Shown in pieces: positions 10,120 to 22,314 of a DNA stretch of 64,000 bases. Under the pieces are notes generated by a model. That model saw only the letters and a program-made list of their open reading frames with translations. It was not told where the DNA came from and did not search any database. The DNA lies in the NCBI GenBank assembly GCA_002221725.1, contig NJFT01000054.1, positions 124,001 to 188,000 of the forward strand, written 5' to 3'. The number at the start of each line of letters is the position of its first letter. Within the stretch, counting starts at the first letter, position 1. A program made the position numbers and the translations under genes. The stretch is from Scedosporium boydii (Eukaryota > Ascomycota > Sordariomycetes > Microascales > Microascaceae).

Positions 10120-13100
10120 ATGGCTGGCCATCTCCTTAGAGACATTTGGTTAAACCTTGCTTCTCTGAGTTTAGGTTTTGTTTTTCTTTTTCTGTTTCTC
10201 TCCTTTTTCTGTGCGCTGGTTACATCGTGTATGGTTGCTTTCGTTCCTTATTATACTATGAATATCTAATTCTACCATTTCACCTTGTGAGCCCGCACTC
10301 CTCACTCCAGTTCAGTCCAAGAACCAAGGGACTCGATCGAGCTCGGGATACTTCCTTTATCCTACTCCTCATCGAAGGCCTGCTCTACTTCGGCGTTGCA
10401 CGCATTCTATTCGATAGGGTCCTCGTATCTATAAGGACAGTTGCTTGTTGCAATATTCCCTGTGGCTACCCGCAACGTATGTGATATTGATATGATTTGT
10501 TCCATTTTCTTCTCCAGGTCCCGTGTCTTGATGCCTTCTTCCGTCCGCTGGAACTTGACCTTACGTCCACACTTCCTAAGCCTACTGGGCAAGCACTATA
10601 ATATAGCTATGCCACTCAAACGTAAATGAATCAACCTGCTCCGCCAATTTATTATGTATTCTTTTCCTTTTCCAGCAGAACCATGCAGCGTCAATTTGAA
10701 AGCTGCGTAACATCATGCGAGTCGAGAGCCAACGCTGATAACGCTGCCAAACGGGACCCGGTGTTTCTTTAGATTGTTTGGCAGAGAGCCGGGGTTCTTA
10801 GTCTTTACCATCTTTGCCCCTGCAAAACGAAGCACGGCGCTGAGTGGCCCGTTTTGTTGAACTTCCCCGGAATCCCCTGGTTGGGATAAATGTGGGGTTC
10901 CTAGGCCAGATATGGAGCTCCAGTAACTGTTAGACAATGCTCTGAAGGATGGTGGTGAGACCTAACGCCTCTCCGATCAGACGCGCAGTCGGCGTTGATG
11001 ATTCCTCTCTCCATACCGACGAGAGTTATAGAGTGACTAATAACACAAGGATTCTACCCCTCTGTTGAGGGAATGACTGGACTGGACGGGGTGGAATTCC
11101 ATGAGACCCCTCCACTCCTTCCGGCGACCCTTAAGACTGGACTGCGCACAGAGGCGCCATCAGATGTTATGCCCTTCGGCTATTGTCCATTTCAGCTGGA
11201 TGGGGATTGACGGGGAGCGGCCCATTGGCGAGCGAGAGAGATACAGGGTGTGTGTGTCAAAGACGGGGCAACGAGACGAAGAGGGGGAAAGAAAAGGGCA
11301 GGAGTGTGTATGGCCTGCCGGTGTGACTCGCAATCTTGGAGAGCGGCGCAAATTTGAGCAAGTTCTGTTGGATACGAGAGAGATCAATATACGACTCGGC
11401 GAGGCGGCTGCGGTAACCGTAATTCGGTGATCTTTGAATATTGATGTGACGCGATATTGGTATACCTTTGGCCTTAGTCCCGTCTTCTGGGGTCTAGGCT
11501 ACTATCTATCCCGCCTGGATATCCGAGATCCGCTAATATCCCGCATCTAAATTGCTTTCCAACTCCAACTCACCCATATGGGATACCATCATTTCTGCCC
11601 TCCCCCTGTGTTCAGCCACTCGCTTCGCAATCATGAGCCCTTGTCAGCTCCTGCACACAGCTACTCTATGCTTCTGAGCATAAGTGCTCTATAGCTTGAG
11701 TTATTTTGAGAAATGAGAAATTGAGGGGGTGGTGATGGCTTTGGTTCTTTGATGGCAGGAATCCAAATCCTTCTGCAGGTCCAAATTGCCGTCATTTCAA
11801 CACACGGCGAGGTTTCTCGAGAGTTCAATGCCGTTCTGTGACTTGCTGTGCCACGCGTTTTGAGAAGTTGGTCGACGCCACCCATTTGTATTCCACTGAC
11901 GGCCCCCAACTCTTCTAGATGGGTCTCGGCTAGATTTTGTGAGCTCCAGATTTCTGGGGAATCCGGCCTAGGTAAACAAGTGGGGTATCCTGCGGGCTAC
12001 CTAACACCGGCGCCGCGGGGAGCCCCACCGACAGACCAAAAAAGAGGAAAAGAGGAAAAAGGAGGAACAAAAAACAACATACTTGGCTCATTCGAACCTT
12101 CGGCCAAGCCGGAGGCGCGATCTATCCCGTTAACTGTCCTCGTTACCGTCGATCTTATGCACACTATCGACATCATCTTCGTCTATGCCCCTGACAAGTT
12201 CAGCCAGCCACTAGCATCCGCTTTCGTACCTGGGCATGTGGGAGTGAAACTGTCTCCTACGGATAGACCGCCAATGTAACCCTCTCTGCGTCCGCCTAGT
12301 CAGCATCAAACCCGGTCCCTTGCAGCGAGCAAAGGCATAACCGGCTCTACGGGTTCATCACACAAGAGCAACGCCCACGGTGTTCACAGGTTCCACCTGG
12401 GAGCTTCATGCGACCTACATCACGGCTTTGTATGGGACCGGGCTTCGAACTGTGGGCACCAATTCTCATCCAAATGAAACCGTAGTGTATAATCGTTTCA
12501 TCAAAAGGTCTCCTGATATCGTATTCGAGTCTCTCGTTACAACAGGATGACGGCCTGAGATAATTATTCTCGGTTTGCGACAAAGTTGAATCTCGGCTTG
12601 TAATTAAGTCACATCGATGGATGCCTCCCATGCCGTCCGGGACAGCACTATAAAATATGCTCTGTTGCTGCTGGCTTCATTTCATCCGTGGCCCTAGCGC
12701 GGATCGATACCGGGAGGCAAACGAGATGACTGCACGATGTAATAACATGTCAGTGTATGGAAAATACTCTCGTCGCGCCTCCCACATCACCGGCTTTATT
12801 AGCGCTGCCGGCCCGTGTAACCAACCCTCTTGACCCTCGGCCATTAATACCTGATTTAATACCCTCTTGCGCTGAATTGAGTAAGTTTTTGCCCGCCCAT
12901 GCCGCCTGCATGGTGATCGTGAAAGGGAGAATACATGAACCGAGGATCGGAAAACTTCCAACTGTGATTAATTCCATTTGATACTCTTCCTCACTGCCCG
13001 GCGAGGGGGGAAAGAAAAAAGACACCAGTTGACTTGAGCAGCTCTACACTCTCGGATACATGAGCTCTGCCCATTATTAGACTCTCGTCTCTCCATACCA

Positions 13101-13130
13101 GCACGACCTGCAGAGAAAGATCTCTCAAAG
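10120..13130. other. Gene-poor intergenic region
   Basis: Three kilobases without a convincing gene. Open frames at 10146-10484, 11101-11430 and 11848-12279 are short, lack homology I recognise and show no sensible start or splice context. No tRNA and no obvious terminal repeats were seen. The last 400 bp should contain the promoter of the first X325-like gene. Confidence 0.5.
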
Positions 13131-13870
13131 ATGAAATCTGTAAGGCTCACTATCTCGATCCTCCTGGTTGCCCGTGGAAGCGCCCACTTCATTGTCCAGT
13201 ATCCGGAATCTATCGGATATACTGACATAGAGGAGGGCACGCCACCTTGTGGCGGGTTTGACATTACCAAGCGCGATCCGTTGATTGAGTTCTCAGTCCG
13301 GGGACTCCCCGTAGCGCTTCTCTCCACGCACCCCGAGTCCTTGTGGGAGTTCCGAGCATATCTTTTAAACGACACAAACAATGCGCTTTACTTGGTCGCG
13401 CCCATAAGGCAGACTGGCTACGGGAGTTTCTGCCTGCCCCAACTTCTAGGTCCAGCTGATTGGGTAGGAGAAGAAGGCGTGGTACAAATATCTCAGAAAG
13501 CAACAGATGGACAACTTTTCCAGGTAAGGCGCTTGATGTTTGTTAGTGGACTGGAAGAGGGAATTCCTACTAACATTCGCATGCTCTGAACGTAATGTAG
13601 TGCATTTCTGTTAAGTACGTGGACGGACCAGCTGATGCCCGGCCTTCTATTTGCAAGAATAGCTCGTTGTCAGATGCACATTTCGAATCTCTGCCTGATG
13701 GGGCTACGCTTATCACTCCAGTTGCTGATGCAAATTCGACATCTGGCGCCGGCGACAGTGGTAATGCCCCGACGCAGGGCGGGGGTCAAGAAGGAGCAGC
13801 TAGTGGCATAGTCGCCCTGGACATTGTGAGCATTATCGCCATGGTTTTTGGACTTGTGTTTTTTCTTTAG
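13131..13870 (+). CDS. X325/BIM1-like (LPMO-like) copper protein, GPI-anchored, copy 1
   Basis: Exons are 13131-13523 and 13601-13870, a phase-0 intron with GTAAGG, a perfect TACTAAC and TGTAG; 220 residues. A short signal peptide (about 1-18) is followed directly by His19 (HFIVQYP), as needed for an N-terminal histidine brace after cleavage. A second conserved His lies in LSTHPE (His67), and PPCGGFD (39-44) is the family's cysteine block. Cysteines either side of the splice (GSFCLP and QCISVKY) probably form disulfides. The C terminus is a Gly/Ser linker and a hydrophobic tail, the layout of a GPI-anchor signal. Known members bind copper at the cell surface, are not shown to cleave polysaccharide, and in Cryptococcus (Bim1) assist copper import. 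It is paired with the gene at 14791. Confidence 0.85.
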
Positions 13871-14790
13871 ATCGGCGAGGGGGTTTTGAGCTGGATGAGG
13901 AACTGAGGATTACCGAACTTCACTTGTTGCTACTGGTATTTACTTACGCCTTGATATTGTGTCAGTTGGCAGAGAAATAAAAAAAAGTTACACCTGATCA
14001 TCCATCCATTCATTTGCCATCTCATCGTTAGTCTAAGCTCCCCATCGTGTTGACGTCAAGGGGGCCAGCCAAGGAACGATGGCTAACATAGCAAAATAGA
14101 AGAAGACCGAAATACATGGGGAAAATGGTGCCAACCATGATGAAGTCTAGAGAGCGAGCCAGCCAGCTTAGAATCCCAGAGCAGAATGCCATCAAAATCG
14201 ATCATTTTGACCCCTGAGGCAGTATGAGCTCGTTCTTGATCCTTCATCCAACACACAGGCCTCCGGATTGGCGGACTGGTACGATATTACACACTATTAG
14301 GGACAGCCGATAGGTCACTATGGGTGTACAGGAACCGTCTGGGAAGGCTGGTGATTTAGGGGTCATTTAACGCATAATAACACCGGAAAACTTGCTCAAG
14401 TCGGCCCGGCACAGGACCTATCATCCGCTCTAGGTCTGAGGACCCGGCACAGAAATTAACACCACAGTTGCATTTACAAAGCTGCCGAAAGAGATAATAC
14501 CCACTCTCCTCCGCTTTCTCACCTTCCCGCGTCCTTTCTGTCCCCAAGACGCGTGAGCCAGCCAGATAGTTGGATGTTGAGCCTGTCGTAGATATATCTA
14601 TCACCATTCCCTCCAAACCCCTCCAAACACTCTCGGTTCACTCTCTAATTGACACGCTCGCGTATTCCCTCATCACTCACTGAACCCCCTCTCAGCCTCC
14701 CAAGTCTAATAGAGATCTCCTGAAGTTTGCGGTAGTAAAATTCTGTCGGTCAAAAGCTTGCACAGCCAATACCTCCTCTGAATCGTTAAG
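13871..14790. other. Spacer between the two X325-like genes
   Basis: Holds the 3' flank of copy 1 and the promoter of copy 2. A minus frame at 14356-14616 has no recognisable product. The TCTAAC/pyrimidine-rich sequence just before 14791 is ordinary 5' leader. No repeat was recognised. Confidence 0.5.
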
Positions 14791-15624
14791 ATGAAGCCCA
14801 CGGTTTCTGTAGTGTTGGGCCTCGGAGCTCTGGCTCACGGTCATTTCGTCCTCCAAGCCCCGACTAGCATCGGCTTTGACGATGCCAAGGAGATCGAAGG
14901 GCCCTGCGGTGGCTTCGACGCCAAAGATCGCTCCAAGGGCGCCACTGACTGGCCGGTTGACGGGCAGTGGATATCAGTCTTGTCGACTCACAATGACGTG
15001 ACCTGGGAGATCAATGCCGGCCTAGTCGGGGATGGCGAGGTCGAATTCACTCCTCTTGTTCAGCCCTTTAAGCAGGACGGTGTCGGCTCCGTCTGCTTTG
15101 AAGTTGTCCCCGGAAATCCGAATTGGATCGGAAAGGATGCAGTCGTTCAAGTCATTCAACATGCTGTTGATGGTGAACTTCATCAGGTATCGTAACAATT
15201 GACAGTGGCCGATACCTTCTGCGGCGCTAATCATGGAACCATCTCACTGCAGTGCGCCGCCGTCCGATTCGTTTCGGGAGGCCCAGCTTCTCCAGATTCA
15301 AGCTGCATCAACAGCCCCGATGTCGTTATCGACCCGATCGTTGGAGTGGTGAAGCCTAAAGAGCCCAAGCCTACCGACGACGGATCGGGCACTTCATCCT
15401 CCCCAGACACTACTAGCCGAGATTCCGCTTCCGGACCATCTTCAGGTCAGCCTACCCACAGCCATGGTCACGGTGACGATACTCAGACAAGTGGGCACAG
15501 CAGCAATACCACGAAGCCGGCGGCATCGACTTCCCAGCCCCATGTCATGACGGCCGGTGGTGGCCATATCATGGTCTCGTTCGCAGGCATTCTTCTCGGG
15601 CTTTGGGCCACGGCCATGCTCTAG
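14791..15624 (+). CDS. X325/BIM1-like (LPMO-like) copper protein, GPI-anchored, copy 2
   Basis: Exons are 14791-15186 and 15253-15624 with a 66-nt phase-0 intron (GTATCG, GCTAAT, TGCAG); 255 residues. The signal peptide ends at AHG, leaving His18 (HFVLQAP) as the mature N terminus. GPCGGFD near 38-43, LSTHND with His67, and the intron position after an xQ codon all match copy 1. The C-terminal third is a Ser/Thr/His-rich linker (for example SHGHGDD) that may bind copper, ending in a hydrophobic GPI-type tail. The histidine-rich linker is absent from copy 1, so the two may differ in metal handling. Same strand and same splice site as copy 1 point to an old tandem duplication. Extracellular copper binding is inferred from the family. 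Confidence 0.87.
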
Positions 15625-16236
15625 AAATGTGCGAATTGATTGGTACAAGGCGGAGATGGAATCAGATTGCGGTTGGTGGGGATGATCCCATGGTTCGGGC
15701 CTAAAGTTCAAAATATATATTTTCCTTCAGAGACTCTTTTCTCCTTTCTCTTTTCTCTTTTTTGGGGGGATGGGGGGATTGTTCCCATGTCTTCAGACAA
15801 TGGCGGTGATAGATCAGCACAATGATGCCCGAGTAAGGAGCATGGATTTAAAGTAAATCCCTCCGCTTGAACCCACCATATCCTTCATGTGATGTAACCT
15901 GTTTGTACCAGAAAACGATTCTGGAACGGAGACGGTGGTGATGGATGAGCACGAGATCGGAGTACATCTAAGTATGAGGTCAAGGCAAGCATTCCTCGAC
16001 AAGGCGATTAGTCATCCACAGATAACTTTGAAAGCTCACTGGCGACATCTTCCCAGCTTCTAAATTTGAGCAGAATTCTCATTTTGCACTCGCGAAGATA
16101 GAAACTGCCTTATCCCCATTTCAAAGAACCGATGATAATCACTCAAACTATATGAACTCGTCGTCATCCCCATCAAGTAACTGTGGGTCTCAGGACCCAG
16201 GATATTACAAAGTACTCTGTAAGTTAGCCAATCCTC
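15625..16236. other. Intergenic spacer
   Basis: Contains a T-rich 3' flank (TTTCTCCTTTCTCTTTTC around 15736-15760) and the F-box gene promoter. No gene was recognised. Confidence 0.5.
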
Positions 16237-17921
16237 ATGGAGTCCCTGCGGGATGACACCGCAGATCCCGGATCAGTTCTTGCCCAGCATTTCCAAAGCA
16301 TCCAGGACCCGCAGCTTAGGCTCTCTAGCCTCACTCAACTGATTCGTACTCTATCTCCCTGGGAAGCGAGACACGTGAGGATCCAACTACAGGGATGCAG
16401 GCTTGAAGACCTCCCTGTCGAGTTGGTAGGAATGCTTGCCGAGCTCCTAACCCTGGAAGATGTGTATTCCTGCTTTCTAGTCTCGAGAGGGTGGTACCGG
16501 ATTTGGACAAGCCCCATGATAGTCGAGTACCTCTCTGGGCGCTTCTTCCCTCTGGCTCCCAAACCATTTAACCTTGCGGGTTTCCGCCGAGCTAGTCGCA
16601 TGCACTATCTCCGGCAGCATGGCCATTACAAGCGCAAACTCGAAATTGTCCTCCAGTACGAGACAGAATCATATTTCAAACTTGATCCCTGGTTTCACCC
16701 GGAGGGGCGTTATCCGACCCTTGTCGGGAATGAACCCAAGGTCTTTTCCGGCTTTTCAAATGGGAGGATCGTCTGGCACTGCGGCCCCCGAATCTTGGTC
16801 GTCGACGATCTCAGGACGCGAAAACGGAAAGTTCTGGAAATCAACAAAGGTCGCAGTGTACTCCAAGGCCAGGGTACCCCTCCTCAGCTGTTAATCAGTC
16901 AGCACCTCGTGGTTCTAATCTATGCGAGAGAGTTGAAGATGTATGCCCAACCCCAAACCATGACCTTTTCCTTCCCCTTTTCCCTGCGTCTGCTAACATT
17001 GGCGTTCTTGCTAGTTCAGCCTTCCATCTCACAACTAATACCTGGTCTACCTTCTCCATGCCTGCTGATATGGAGACATGGCAAGCTGAAGGCGACCGGC
17101 TGGCAATTCTGACACGGACTAGAGAGCTGTATCTTCTGGAGCACGACGGCCGCCGACTGAACGTAGTTCGTCACATCGATGTTGGCCAATTGATCGCAGA
17201 GAAGATGCCCGCCTTGGACCTTCGTCATACAGAGTCCGCGGTGCTATTTAATCCAACGTCTAAGGATACATTTTATGTTACTTTCAAGCAGCCCCGATCG
17301 ATGCGCTTTGACGTCCCAGTTGAAATAGTCGAGTTCCAAGGGGAAGCGCTTGTGACAGTCCACCGTATCCTCCCATCAATCGCCAAGCACGGATTACACC
17401 GTCTATCCTATCGTGTGGACCACTTACCCCCTCTGACCAACAGCAACTTCGTGGAGGCGGGTGAGAACGGACTATGGTACGCTGGACTATTCAGCCATGA
17501 CGAACCTGACCGGCGAACCCCGGGAGTCAACATGGCAGACCAGACGATGGATTTCACCGTTTTCTTCAACACCATCACAAGGGAGATCAGCACGCAGGGC
17601 TATTCCAAGTGCTTCGATTGCACAGCACCCTCGATCTTTCCTAGGTTTCTGTGGGACGGCCAAAGATACTCGCCGCACAGGACGGCAGAAGATTGCCATA
17701 TCTTCATTCGTAGCTATGTTGCCGATACAGTCAATGGCGAGTGGAAGCAGGTGCCCACACCTGCCACTTATGAGATATCGACTGGCTTCATACCACTTGA
17801 TCCCGATCCACTTGGCGTCTTACAAATTCTCCACGATCATGGATATATGCTTGCGGCGTATACAGACAGATACATCGCTTGGAGCTTCCTGGAGGAGGAT
17901 GATTGCATGACTGGCTCTTGA
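16237..17921 (+). CDS. F-box protein
   Basis: Exons are 16237-16940 and 17015-17921; the 74-nt intron has GTATGC, a TGCTAAC branch point and GCTAG, and joins KI|SAFHL in frame. The product is 536 residues. The F-box lies near 57-97: DLPVELVGMLAELLTLEDVYSCFLVSRGWYRIW, with the usual LP start and the Trp near the end. The rest alternates strands such as LAILTRTRELYLLEHD and FYVTFKQP, which may form repeats for substrate binding, but no WD or LRR consensus is clear. F-box proteins link substrates to the SCF (Skp1-cullin) ubiquitin ligase; the target here is unknown. The final residues (CMTGS) are normal and no damage is seen. Confidence 0.8.
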
Positions 17922-19200
17922 GGCGAAATTATGGCAAGCTGAAGGCAGTCTGTGTGGGACGCTGCTGTCGTCCATATGTAACATTGTCTACACAGAAAGG
18001 AAAATGTAATTATGATGTAGGAGTCCGGCTCCCATTCCCATTCATGGGATTCATTCCGGTCTCGTCCCGCTGGCTAGCTGGCTGGCTAAATAGGTTAGAC
18101 TATAGTCACCTTAATTCTGAGTTTTGTCTCTCGGTATGTTGTTATGAATGGGCAGGGGAAAAGAATAAGCAAAGTGGCAGTTATAATCGACGTATGAAAT
18201 TCGTTTGGGACTTGCCTTTCTCTTATATATTATTTACCAAAATTGCGTTCTGGATTCTTAACGACTTATGAAAGCTCAAGTGGTCGAGCGGTTGTGCACT
18301 GCTTGCAAACTACTTCCGCAAGGCGCCGGCGAGGAATCCGGTCTGGTCAAACCATGAGGCGTGGAGGAACCTCGAAATTGGGAATTGGTGAGGGAGAGGT
18401 GGGAATCCTCTTTCCGCTAGACCATCTTCATTGCGCCCCAGATTCGCTTTCCTGCCGCGAAAGATTGTCTCTTCGCGGGTATGTCGGATGGAGTATTTCG
18501 AGGCCCCTGGCCCCTGGGTTGAGGCTAGGAAGCATCTTTGGAGATGTTGATAATTCGAAGCTGGGAGGGTGTTTATGCCTTTCTCGTCCCCCTTCCCCTT
18601 CTTATTGTCGTCTTCCTTGAAGTAAAGCTCTACTACAAGGCAGCATGGCATTGCTCGCTTGTCCTCTCGGAGCGTTTTCTCTATTTCTTTTCCGCATTTC
18701 AAGGCTCCTGTTAGACTGAATGCTTGATACTATTTTTTTTTTTGGCGTACTGGGCTTCGAGTTCACTCATGTCCTTGCCCACTAACACTCCTACGACCCG
18801 CCTCTGCGGCTGTCGTTGAAGGCTCTACGCTTTTGATGGTTTGCAGACCACAAAGATAGCAGTTCTTGGGCCTAACCCCCAAGATTCGCCTGGTCCATTG
18901 GGTCCATGGAGCAGCAGAGACAATGATGCCGCTCACGGAGTTCGCCACCGAGCCTCGCTCCCCATCCCCATGTGCCAATCCTCGGAGACGGGCCGTTTCT
19001 ACTTTAGCTACGCGTCGATGAAGGACTTTTCGGTTAGGTATCCGCCTGGTTGAAATATGGACACTGGTGGCCAAGTCATAACGGACTTTGGCCCTCAGCC
19101 TATTTAGCTTAAGCGGCGAAGAAATTATGGTCTATGTAACAGCACGGCTTCGTGCGAGTTCGTTAATTACAATTGCATCCTTGCGGTTGACTTCTAGTTC
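17922..19200. other. Intergenic region
   Basis: Short frames only. A tRNA-like D-arm string (GCTCAAGTGGTCGAGC, near 18272-18287) is followed by an imperfect hairpin, but no complete cloverleaf can be drawn. A run of T lies near 18732. Nothing else was recognised. Confidence 0.45.
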
Positions 19201-20414
19201 TTATCTCTCGCCATTGTAAACCTTAAACTCTACCGTCTTGCTGATGCCAACTCTCTGAGGATCCATCATTTCGAGGTCGATGTCCGCCGATGTTTCTTGT
19301 GATGAGCCTTCCTCAATAATCCTCTCTTGCGAGCTCGCCCGGTTATCTCGGCGGGTGCCATGTACGCCGCCTTGAACTTCTATGACGTGCTCGCCATGCT
19401 CGTCCTTCCTGGTCACGGTGAACTGTCGAGGTTGGGATCTGGCGCCCACTCCGCGGCTTCGGGATGACGATTCGTGTTCGTTGCGGACGAGCTTGGACGC
19501 CAAGATATCAATACTAGCAAGTTCAAATTGTCAGACACTAACATCCCAGACTGGTTACATAGACATATAACGTACAACATGATAACAGGGAACATGCACT
19601 CCATCGTGTACGCAAATCGGTCAACCTGGCTAGCTACGTTCGTAGCGCTCTGGGCGCTTGCCTGGAAGGAGTAGGTAATGGCTCGCATAGTGCCGAGCAC
19701 TGCTAAAAGGGCTAGGCGAACTTCAGTGCTCCTCATCAGATATTGGAACAAGTTGGTCTTAATGGCCGCCTGGAACGAAGAGCGCCTGGCTTTGGCGAAG
19801 ATAGTGAGCAGGAAGTAGGCGCTGAGGCATTCGAGTAGGGCGATGAGAACAAAGTAGCCTATGTGGAGGTTGTTGACGAGGCTTTGCAGTGCATCACCTT
19901 CACTGAGGATCAGTCGAACACGGGTGATGGCGATGACGATGCGAATGCCGACGATGCCGACGATCATTGTCCAGAAAAGGATCATGAAGACGCGCCATTG
20001 GTTATTGCGGAGGACTCGCTGGAGGATCATGAAGCTGTAAAAAGATAAACCGGCCTCTTGTATCTGTAGACGAATGGGTCCGTTAGAAACTCATCCCCAA
20101 CCACCATCATCATCATCATCATCATCGTCATCATCGCGTTCGAGGAATCTCACCATCCATGCAATATCTGCGACAGCTGAAGCGGCAGCTTTGGCGGGCA
20201 GTGAATATTTATTTTCATAGTCGTAGAACGCATAATAACAGAGCCCGTTCGCGATTGCGCCGGCGGCTGAAGTGACGAGGGGCACGCTGGACACCTGCGT
20301 GAAATTGGTTATGCCAACGACGAGCAAGCCGAAGAGAACATTGGCGAGACAGATGGTGCTGAGAATCGACCAGCCCAGCTCGAAGTAGATGGGATTTGCT
20401 GCGTCGCTCGACAT
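19201..20414 (-). CDS. Multi-spanning fungal membrane protein, family not identified
   Basis: Three exons on the minus strand: 20414-20154, 20063-19576 and 19513-19201, giving 353 residues. Intron 1 (90 nt, GTGAGA...CTACAG) contains a CAT microsatellite; intron 2 (62 nt) has GTACGT...GCTAG. Both joins keep frame (IAWM|IQEAGL and VIMF|IDILASK). Six or seven hydrophobic spans are visible, the first at about residues 11-33, others around 45-65, 100-125, 140-160 and beyond. A charged cytosolic tail of about 100 residues is rich in Arg, Ser and Glu. The topology recalls RTA1-like or other seven-span fungal membrane proteins, but no signature lets me name the family. It probably works as a receptor- or translocase-like surface protein; that is inference. 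Confidence 0.65.
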
Positions 20415-22190
20415 TGTTCCCTGATTACTCCGTATCTATCAATTCGCGAGGATGCGGAGAACAAAGCATAACAAAACAAGCCCGTTCGATCGAGACGGCC
20501 GGAAGAGGAAACTGAGGGACCCTTCCTCGAGGGGTGATGTAAACAGAGCTAGTAGCTCACTGGAGAGGTTTAAGGGTCAAGCCAAAGTCATGTTGAAGGC
20601 TAAGAATGGGGTTATCGAGCCTTCCGATTCTGGGGGCCAGAATCCCTTTCTACTTCGTAATCTTGAGTTAACAAGCGGGAGCAGGCCTACTTGTACATGA
20701 AGAGATATTTCGCATGAGGAAACTTCATCCTTCTGTCACCCCGCCAATTTCGACATGTGGAAGCGATGTTGGTACCGGTCCAAACGGCACGTTTGCCAGC
20801 CGAAGTGATCAAGGTGCATTGGGGTAATGCCGCACAGGCACGCAGGGGTGGTAACCCAGGGTACCCATGATGATCGGTCAACGCCACCTTCACATGGTAG
20901 GATTTTGGTCGATTGGACGTTCCAGGAAACACTGGAGGCGGGTCGCATTGGGATTCATTGGAATTGGCGAATACAACATGAGAACCAATTTCTCGGGGTG
21001 CTGCTAGTGATTTTTTCCAAATATGATCAACCAATATATGTAACACTTCAAGAACGAGAGCTAGGTGTCGGAACCAATCCGATGTGATTTCTGAGCCGCT
21101 TTCTCCCTCCTACATGGAATCGAGTCCGCAAACCGTCGCCCACTTCGCATGTTCATCGCCCGATTGGGTATAGCCAGCATCTTCAGACATGTTTCCTCCA
21201 CCAGCGGGGAGTTTGGGACTCGCTTGTTAACTGCCTGCTCAGTGTTATCCTATGCAATTGGCTGCATTGTTCATTAACCAAGCCATGCGGGAGGTAGATG
21301 GAGAACGGGGCACGATTTCCGCTCCCTCGCCAGGGTCAATGTCAAAGCGTCGGACTCTTGTTCAATATCAGTCAAGATCAGCCGACAGTCGTCCGTGTTC
21401 GCCAGGGAAAAATCGACTTCCTCGAATGGACCCACAGATTGTTCCATCTGCGAATGCTATTCGACAAGAACTGACATCAATGGAACTGCCGAGTACGAAG
21501 TATATTTGAGCCATAGGTATTTCGTACAGAGATGGCGGGCTCAAGTTTCCTCTTTCCGGGCTGTGGTTGCATTAGTCTATCTCCCAGATGGTGCGGATAC
21601 TTCCCGCCTCTGCCCAGCGAAGAATTGATGAAGATTCACTGACAGCGTAACATTTTATCTGCGACATGATTGTTGCACTACTTCACTGGTGTTTGGACGT
21701 GTGGGAGAAGTGACGAATCCTGCTTCGTTCGTCCAATCCGGCGGGAAGTGCGAATTGTCTTTGGAACGCTTCGTCCTGCTCAATATGGATGTACCCTCTC
21801 TGCCCCCTCCCATGCCCCTGGTCCGGTCTTGGGTCGTCTCCAAGAACCAGGAATGACATTATTAGGGGGTTCGAGCGTTCAGCCAAGAGTCTAGCCGGCC
21901 GTTTCCCGCATTCAAATGAATCGGCTCCGATGTCACACCGAGTATGCTACTATGGGCTGGTTGATTCGCTGGTCATTAGCCATGTACACACCGAGATGCA
22001 TCTCCTTCATGCAGGACGAAGTAGTGCAAATCAAAGAGCTTTTCCCAAGAATTGTTCATTGTCAACATAGTTCTTGGAGGGTGGGCCGGAATTCCTAAAG
22101 CCCAAGCCCTGCCCAGACTCATTAGTTATACAACAAAGTACAAATATTGTGCTGCGTCAGCCAGGCTCCAACGTCGGCGCAAGTTGGTTC
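20415..22190. other. Intergenic region
   Basis: Frames at 20452-20700, 20687-21046, 20827-21087 and 21252-21509 are short, overlap one another and have no recognised product. No repeat was identified. Confidence 0.45.
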
Positions 22191-22293
22191 GTCTTCTTAG
22201 CTCAGTCGGTGGAGCGCTGGTCTCATAAACATGACCCGGAAGGGACACTACCGGGAGATCCAGAGGTCGAGGGTTCGATCCCCTCAGAGGGCA
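22191..22293 (+). tRNA. tRNA-Met (CAT), elongator type, with intron
   Basis: A complete cloverleaf can be drawn. The acceptor is GTCTTCT (22191-22197) against AGAGGGC with discriminator A at 22293, two G-U pairs included. The D-arm is GCTC...GAGC and doubles as the A box. The anticodon arm is CTGG...CCAG with loop TCTCATAAT, and the T-arm is GAGGG TTCGATC CCCTC (B box). The anticodon CAT at 22224-22226 is followed by one base and then a 30-nt intron (about 22228-22257), the canonical 37/38 position, with an internal CCCGG...CCGGG pairing suited to tRNA splicing endonuclease. The mature length is 73 nt without CCA. A pairing T-stem and lack of initiator features favour the elongator form. Confidence 0.92.
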
Positions 22294-22306
22294 AAACTTT
22301 TGTCAA

Positions 22307-22314
22307 TTTTTTTT
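22307..22314 (+). terminator. RNA polymerase III terminator of tRNA-Met
   Basis: A run of eight T on the coding strand begins 14 bases after the tRNA 3' end, as expected for Pol III termination. Confidence 0.75.

Noticed and set aside
11848..12279. 143-codon plus frame
   Set aside because: Composition is unlike the coding genes nearby, no domain or homologue is recognised and no splice partner exists.
18268..18345. tRNA-like string with GCTCAAGTGGTCGAGC and a later GCCGG/CCGGT hairpin
   Set aside because: The D-arm is convincing, but the T-loop lacks TTCRA and no acceptor stem pairs. At best a tRNA relic or chance.
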